From Acanthosepion pharaonis (lineage: Eukaryota; Mollusca; Cephalopoda; Sepiida; Sepiidae), in assembly GCA_903632075.3 (NCBI GenBank), contig CAHIKZ030000125.1, positions 2,627,501 through 2,691,500 on the forward strand: a stretch of 64,000 bases of DNA. Direction: 5' to 3'. Every line of letters starts with the position of its first letter. Within the stretch, counting starts at the first letter, position 1. Below the pieces are notes generated by a model. That model ran no database searches. It had not been told where the DNA came from and saw nothing but the letters and a program-made list of their open reading frames with translations. Below are positions 57,969 to 64,000 of this stretch, in pieces. The translations under genes and the position numbers were made by a program.

Positions 57969-59609
57969 CTCTACATGGATGATCTCAAACTCTTTGCCAA
58001 AGACGACAATGAGTTGAAAGGCCTCCTTAATATTGTAAAATTGAGGACATACGTATGGACTTCGGATTACATAAATGGGCAAAAGTAACATTCAAGAAAG
58101 GTAGAATTACAGAAACACCCTTAATAGATTTAGATTTTGTTACAAAAATTAGGGAACTGGAGCAGTATAAGTACCTAGGAATTAGCGAAGGAGATGGCAT
58201 ACAACACCCCCAAATGAAGGAAAATTAAGAAAAGAGTACTACAGGCGTGTACGTCTGGTACTAAATACTGAGCTAAACTCAAAAAACAGAATATCAGCCA
58301 TAAACACATTGGCTGTCCCTGTGGTCCAATACAGCTTTAATGGCCTTGACTGGACTACAGCTGAAATTAAGCGAATGGACGCCAAAACGAGAAAGCTTCT
58401 TACTTGCTATCGCATGCATCATCCCAAAGCTGATGTTGATAGTCTGTATGTGCCCAGATCCGAACGAGGCAGAGGAATATTTTAACTAGAACTGTCCTAC
58501 AAAACTACAACAATTGGCCTCCAAAGATATTTGAAAAGTACAGAGGACTGGATGATGGTATGCGCCAAGGAACATGAAAGTAATAAGCGTCTTTACTCCG
58601 TAATGAAAGAAGCCAACAAATTCAAAATGGAGTTTCAAATGGGCGTAGAGACGCAACTACAGCACAATACACCGGCTGAAACTGCAAATCACCTAAAAAA
58701 GACAGCAAAGACGAATGCAACCGACCAGGTACAGAAGCGATGGCAAGATAAACCGCTTCATGCCCAATACTCTGCCCGTACCAAACAAGTTGACGTAGAC
58801 AAAACCCGTACCCATCAGTGGCTACGTAGTGCAGGGTTGAAAGCGGAAACGAAATGTTTTATCCTTGCTGCGCAGGACCATGCTTGCTAACTAGTAATTA
58901 TCAAGCACATATACTACAACATTGTGTCTCCCCAAAATGCAGATTCTGTGATAAATATCCAGAAACGATTGATCATATTGTATCAGGTTGCACGATGTTG
59001 GCACCCACTGAATATAAAACCCGACATGACAGAATGGGCCAATATCTGCACTGGAAAATCTGCAACTTCTACGGGAAGGAAACTGAAAGAAACTGGTATG
59101 AACACCACCCAGACCCGGCTACGGAGATAGGACCTGTTACAATTCTATGGGACTACACAATACACACTGACAGAACAATCAAGTCCAACCGGCCAGATAT
59201 TGTTATTAAAGACCACAAACAAAAACGATGCCTCCTTATTGATATGGCAGTCCCTGCTGACTGCAATGTATCTTTGAAGATATCCAAAAAGTTGTCAAAA
59301 TACAAGGACCTTGAAATAGAAATCTCGAAAATGTGGCATATGGGAACATCAACAATCCCTGTTGTAGTTGGAGCCTTAGGACAGGTTGGAAATGATTGCA
59401 GTAGACTAATTGAAGGGATTCCTGGAAGTCCATGCCTCAAGGAGATACAAAAATAGTTGTGACAAGTACAGCTCACACTTTACGAAGGGCTTTATCTATG
59501 TATTCTTTTTTTTTTTTTTGTCAGTGGAAAGTGTCATGACGCCATTTCTAAACTTAGGTCCCTGGGCGGGACCCGGAAAGAAATGTGTAAACGCCAGAAA
59601 TCAAAGAAA
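57969..59609 (+). pseudogene. Dong/R4-like LINE, family B copy 3, 5'-truncated
   Basis: Begins at reverse-transcriptase motif C, LYMDDLKLFAKDDNELKGLL, with the YMDD Asp pair intact (about 57970-58025). It carries the longest frame of any copy, 200 codons at 58854-59456. In it CRFCDKYPETIDHIVSGC (residues 29-46) is a C-x2-C-x8-H-x4-C zinc knuckle, and RPDIVIKDHKQKRCLLIDMA (113-132) is the restriction-like endonuclease with P-D, 14 residues, then D. IPVVVGALGQVG (168-179) is the C-terminal signature. A one-base loss near 58880 separates it from the preceding 120-codon frame. It starts and ends at TAA arrays. The 5' breakpoint lies within about 60 bp of that in copy 2. Confidence 0.87.
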
Positions 59610-59636
59610 ATAATAAATAATAATAATAATAATAAA
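59610..59636. repeat. (TAA)n tail of family B copy 3
   Basis: About 25 bp of AAT/AATA. Confidence 0.9.
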
Positions 59637-59978
59637 CAGCTTATAATTAATGAATAAATAATGAGTTAAACTTCAATAAACAAATCGATATAATAACTAT
59701 GAAATTCAAACATTCGTGCCAATAATTATTTCTACTGCGTAACATTCAGAATAATTAAAAATACAACTCCTCCTCCCATCCAATAAACGTTATCATGACA
59801 CAATAAACCGATAATAATTACCTTTCTAGACATAATGTTCCATTGATAATTACATATAAATATTAGCCCTACCACCCAGCACAAATGACCTGAAGTTTGC
59901 CTTCATGTCTGAAAGTATTTCTTCTCATTCGATATTGACATCAGTGTCCGCACTCACTCACACACACACCCACACACA

Positions 59979-59984
<6 letters not shown>
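59637..59984. other. AT-rich spacer
   Basis: Nothing recognised. Confidence 0.5.

Positions 59985-60063
<79 letters not shown>
59985..60063. repeat. (AT)n then (GATA)n microsatellite
   Basis: About 43 bp AT followed by about 36 bp GATA. Confidence 0.95.
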
Positions 60064-60689
60064 TCTTAGTGTATGTGAGCTTGTGTATTTGATTTCAGTT
60101 CTGTATTTCTTTAAGAACAGAAACGTTCAATGTATTAATAATTAACACAGGCTACTCGTTCTGAACACACTTGGAAGATCAATATAGATTGTTTAAAAAA
60201 AAAAAAACTAGTCTGATATAGATTGATCAGACAAAGGTGCATAATGATGAAAAGCTTAAATATAGAAAATATCAGCAGAGTGCCCCAGAATTAGGGAAAC
60301 GGAAGAACGAATGAAATTACTATCTGTGGGAATAATTATCAGAAAATGTAGAAATATCCCAGGGGTTACTGCGTGAAGATAGAATTAGAAATACAATGAA
60401 CAAAGAAAATATAGTGAAGGAAATAGTTGTAGAAGTAAATTAGATTAAGAGTGATTTGGAGTTTTGTTCTGATGCTATAAATATTACCGTTATTTCAATA
60501 ATAATAATATTCTAAAGAATTTTTTTTTATAAAACCCTGAAGAAAGCTTCCTTTTTCCTAAGATCTCAGTATTTCCTGGATAATAAACTTCATTACAAAC
60601 ATTTTATGTATTTTCTGAAAATATTATTACATAGTGGATATGTCGGCGTAAAGAATGATAGAGAAATAAAGAAACTTACCCGCTGCTGA
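60064..60689. other. AT-rich spacer
   Basis: Nothing recognised. Confidence 0.5.
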
Positions 60690-60880
60690 TCATTCTATGC
60701 GCTAAAATTTGCTTGCAGGCTCGTCCGCTCTATTTGTGGTTGGGGAGGTATGGTTTTGGATTCTCCCATACTAATATGCGTGGAACCCTTATGGATAGGC
60801 GAGATCGGAGTTCGGCTTCCCCAAATTGTGGGTGGGACGAGCGGGCCCGCGGGCGGTTTTTGATTGGAGCGAAGGTGATA
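60690..60880. repeat. GC-rich block of unknown origin
   Basis: Starts near GCTTGCAGGCTCGTCCGC and contains GGGACGAGCGGGCCCGCGGG. Composition stands out from the surroundings. It could be the 5' leader of the LINE relic that begins further on, or a CpG-rich regulatory piece; neither can be shown. Confidence 0.35.
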
Positions 60881-61239
60881 TGCTATTTTTCAGGGCACCA
60901 GAATCTCTATTTTAAACCAATTGCTTTCTGCTATTAATATTTTCCCCACGGCTCTTGGCGCAATCACATGTTCGTATTTGATCACCACCAGCAGGGTAAC
61001 ATGAGGGAATGAGTCTGCAATATTTTAAACCCGAAACTCGTAAGGATCTCAGTTCAGCATCATTGTGGCCGCAGTAATCGTACAGATATTTTTCTAAATT
61101 TATAATTCTGAAATTGTCAGTGACATTTAGAAACAATCCAGATGACAAACATGGAATAGTTTTAGCGACAAATAGAGACAAATTGGCAACTCGCAAAGAT
61201 GGCTAAATGGGTTATTTGGGTTAGCACCTCAAATGCTAC
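60881..61239. other. spacer, possibly LINE 5' part
   Basis: No recognisable domain. Confidence 0.35.
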
Positions 61240-62480
61240 AAGACAAACAATACCCACTCCCGACGATCCTTAGAGTTTGTGTGTGAGGAAAGGAGATCTC
61301 TATCAGGATGGACATTCTTGTTTCGATAAAGCGCATTCAACGGACTACGAGATCGAAATGCTTCTGTGGGAAAAAATTGCAACATTCGCAGAGGTCTTAA
61401 GATCCACCAGACCAGAATTAAATATTTGAACAAGGAGAATCAATTGCAATTCAAAATAACTAATGCTGGCGAAACACAAGAGAAATTTAACCAGAAGTCA
61501 CCACACAGTGCCTACTGACCTCGTGAAACTGTTCCTCATTCCCTAGACAGAGCAATTAGACGAAGAATTAAATGGTCCCTATGAAATCCCAACTGGGGAT
61601 GAAATTTGACGAAGATATCAGCGGATTCTTACAATCTACAGGTAAAGGATACGCACAGTGGCTACGACCGTAAACTACCATCATCACAAGATTTGTGTCA
61701 GAAAGATTCGGCTACGTTGAAGTATAGCGAAGAAAATAATAATAAGTCTATGGAAGCTCAAATGCATAAGAACAGGCAAGAAATAATAACTCAAAAGAAA
61801 CAGTTTAAACGGACAAATAATGAAGAAAAATGGAACTGGCGTTACTCTGATATATGTTGTGATACAAGCTCCAATACATACGCAGAATAGAATGGCGCAG
61901 AAGGAGTAAGGAGAGAAAGGGCCAAAATAAACTAGCAGTGCTCATCACCAACCCATTTGTTTTTACGAAGATGCTTGGAGATAAAGCGAATTCACCAGTT
62001 AGAATGCATAGCAAACGAAATCAATGCTTTTCTCAGTCAAGCACACAGTTTATCTAAGAGATAATTTGGCCTTGAACATAACCTTTCAAATTTTGAGCGC
62101 TGAACAACGACCCAGAGAATTCCACACACGTGTGCCGAACTGGACAGAAATCCGGGATGTTGCAAGAGCTGCGAGATCAGCCTCGTCTCGTGGTCAGAAC
62201 GGTGTACAATACATTGTATGCAAGCGGTGCCCAAATATCCTCAAACGACACTGGATGATTTTATGTCCAATCTGGGCTCGAGGAAGAATAACTTCTCAAT
62301 GGAATCTCCCCGAGGGAATTTGAATTCCGAAAGAAGTGAATTCTCAAGAGATTGATCAATTTAGGATGCTCTGAATTCTAGATACAGAATGCATTTTATC
62401 TCGGATTTTAATGAAATACGCTCTTGACATCAAGTGTATTCGTGCAGAAGGGTAACATTACTGGAAAACCTACTGTATCG
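61240..62480 (+). pseudogene. zinc-finger LINE relic, up to start of reverse transcriptase
   Basis: Near 61357-61430 the frame reads KCFCGK, slips, then NIRRGLKIHQTRIKYL. This resembles a C2H2 finger (C-x-C-G-K..RGLKIH..R) seen in the N-terminal part of some LINE proteins. A hydrophilic stretch follows, with an open frame at 61606-61890. At 62098-62320 another frame reads EFHTRVPNWTEIRDVARAAR, then SASSRGQNGVQYIVCKRCPN, ILKRHWMILCPIWARGRITS and QWNLPEGI, then by a slip IPKEVNSQEIDQF. This is the typical entry to a LINE reverse transcriptase (SAPGPNGVPY..YK.CP.L...LW). The catalytic core beyond is lost. The clade is not assigned. Confidence 0.68.
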
Positions 62481-62519
62481 AACATACAGGGGTAGTGACA
62501 CAGCTCTTAAGGGAATCAA

Positions 62520-62600
62520 ATGAAAGCAGATGGTTGGATTTGAACGTGCGACGAGATTGTCCTATAGGTTCCACCATTTTACTGTTGAAATAGCTAAATT
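62520..62600 (-). repeat. possible tRNA-derived SINE fragment
   Basis: On the minus strand, AGTAAAATGGTGGAACC is followed about 20 bases later by CACGTTCAAATCCAACC, a near-consensus B box. The pairing arms are poor. It may be a SINE head or chance. Confidence 0.3.
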
Positions 62601-62722
62601 CAACCGCCAGTTCTATCTTTTTGCTTACTTACACTATATTAAATATTAGGTGCCTTTTTTCCAATCCTCATTTTAGTCTATACAATAAGTTCTTGTACAG
62701 AATATTTCTAACAATATTTTTA

Positions 62723-62728
<6 letters not shown>
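62601..62728. other. short spacer
   Basis: Nothing recognised. Confidence 0.5.
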
Positions 62729-62796
<68 letters not shown>

Positions 62797-62822
62797 TAGA
62801 TAGATAGATAGATAGATAGATG
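62729..62822. repeat. (AT)n, (GA)n, (GATA)n compound microsatellite
   Basis: About 36 bp AT, 34 bp GA and 24 bp GATA. Confidence 0.95.
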
Positions 62823-63355
62823 ATACAGCCAATACAATCAGGAGGCTTACCCATTGTCAATAAAGTGAAAAGTAAAATAAGGATATCAGTGTTTCAGAAG
62901 GTAAAGTGTAATTCCAATGTGACAAGTATATCCCTTAATATTAGTGATCGTCATAGAATTATATTGAGCTTTAAGATGAATCTGAGATAACTGAAAATCA
63001 GGAGAAATATGAATTTCTACGGCATGATTCCAAATATCCGTAATAACAAGGAATGATATATTTAAATATTTAATAAAACTGTATTAACCACAATTTCCTG
63101 AAGAGTGAATTTTATATACTTTTTTATTCTATTTTCTTCTTTGCAATTGTGTCTTTTGGCTTAAGATGTCAAAGTAAAACATTTAAGTAAAGGAGATATC
63201 AATGGATAGGGCACAGCCTCGTATCGCAATTCAAAATGACTTTATGCAACGTCAACCTAGCTAGGTGTGGCCGAGCATTTTCATAAAGTAGGATTGGGCA
63301 TTGTTGATTAACTATTAGTGCCGGATACATTTTACTTAAGTTATGCGCATGTTAT
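62823..63355. other. AT-rich spacer
   Basis: Nothing recognised. Confidence 0.5.
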
Positions 63356-63359
63356 CTAA

Positions 63360-63760
63360 TTGCTGAAAGTTAACCTTGTCAGTGGTCTTCTGGTTACATT
63401 GCAAAAATAGAAATGTTGGATCACCTGTGGGTCACTACAATATACTACTGGTGAAATTTCGATTTTAGCTGTTGTGTGTGTGTGCTTCAGCCTTTGAACC
63501 AATCGTTTACGATTTTCATAAGGAATACATTTTCCATCAAAAGTCACTATTCGATCAAGAAGTGTATCAATCGATTTTCGTACATGCAACATTGAGCACT
63601 CTTCAAAACATCGAATCATTTGACATTAACTGTGTGGAACCCATTTTTCAAGTTTCTTCACCTTTCCAATTTTCTTGACATGCTCCGAAAATTCTGACAC
63701 ACATCATCTGATACATTTCTCTGACACATTAATATGCGTTTTCTTCAATGCGGGTTTTCC
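63360..63760 (-). pseudogene. mariner-type transposase relic
   Basis: Minus strand, from about 63740 down: SEHVKKIGKVKKLEKWVPHS (about 63632-63690) is the end of the DNA-binding region of mariner transposases. Then RKSIDTLLDRIVTFDGKCIP and YENRKRLVQRLKHTHTT follow (about 63475-63580). The block usually written LLDRIVTGDEKWI holds the first catalytic Asp; here the motif reads TFDGKC, so Asp is present but Glu and Trp are gone. A stop splits the two parts. The continuation towards the second and third catalytic residues is lost after about 63420. A separate copy from 55-850 and on the other strand. Confidence 0.68.
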
Positions 63761-64000
63761 GATTTTGATAACCAATTGCAGAGTGACGTCCTCTACTGTG
63801 TTGTTCTACAAGACTCGTATTCCCAACGGGAATTTTCAGAAGCCGAGGCTGACAACAAATTGACAACAAGTTGAGAAGAATTATGAACTCATCTCAAAGC
63901 ATGCAAAATCTAAAGACAACTCATATTTTTTTCATTTTCAAACTGAGCGTTCCTTAATGTTTAAATAACATTTTGAAAGAGATTGATATATAATTAGTAA
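63761..64000. other. AT-rich end of window
   Basis: The minus-strand part near 63690-63830 may still belong to the mariner relic (a RKPALKKTH-like stretch), without firm support. Confidence 0.4.

Overview
The window looks like repeat-dominated, AT-rich nuclear DNA of an animal, most likely a cephalopod such as an octopus. That placement is an inference. It rests on the density of long (AT)n, (GATA)n, (CAT)n and (TAA)n arrays, on tRNA-derived SINE pieces followed by (AT)n, and on the mix of decayed mariner/Tc1 elements with restriction-like-endonuclease LINEs. There are no bacterial features: no operons, no ribosome-binding sites and no long intact reading frames. I find no complete host gene. 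Two short unidentified exon candidates are reported, at 54862-54970 (+) and about 27808-28012 (-).

Layout. 0-9.4 kb holds decayed DNA transposons: a mariner relic, a transposase N-terminal scrap, a mariner-type deletion derivative sitting between two (TA)n arrays, and a Tc1-like relic whose helix-turn-helix codons have expanded into a minisatellite. 9.5-18.8 kb is a cluster of five same-strand copies of Dong/R4-like LINEs separated by TAA arrays, with a foldback-like element between the fourth and fifth. The fifth copy is nearly full length. 18.8-31 kb is mostly featureless AT-rich DNA with three LINE relics, one mariner-type deletion derivative, one possible LTR and a nearly complete but broken Tc1-like element. 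31-44 kb holds microsatellites, tRNA- and 5S-derived SINE-like units, several palindromes and a dispersed repeat pair. 45-51 kb holds three more Dong/R4-like copies (one +, two -) and a LINE relic. 52-57 kb is mostly unique and contains the best exon candidate. 56.7-64 kb holds a LINE relic, another Dong/R4-like copy with the longest endonuclease reading frame, a zinc-finger LINE relic and a mariner relic.

Main theme. At least eight fragments of restriction-like-endonuclease LINEs lie in 64 kb. Almost all end at a trinucleotide array of the TAA type, and several also start at one. This matches the known preference of Dong elements for TAA repeats. Because each insertion carries its own TAA tail, the family may seed its own targets; the nested array at 9.5-18.8 kb is what that would produce.

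Caution. The two most similar copies differ mainly in homopolymer lengths, so part of the apparent frame damage may be sequencing or assembly error. All family calls come from reading translations by eye; no search was run.
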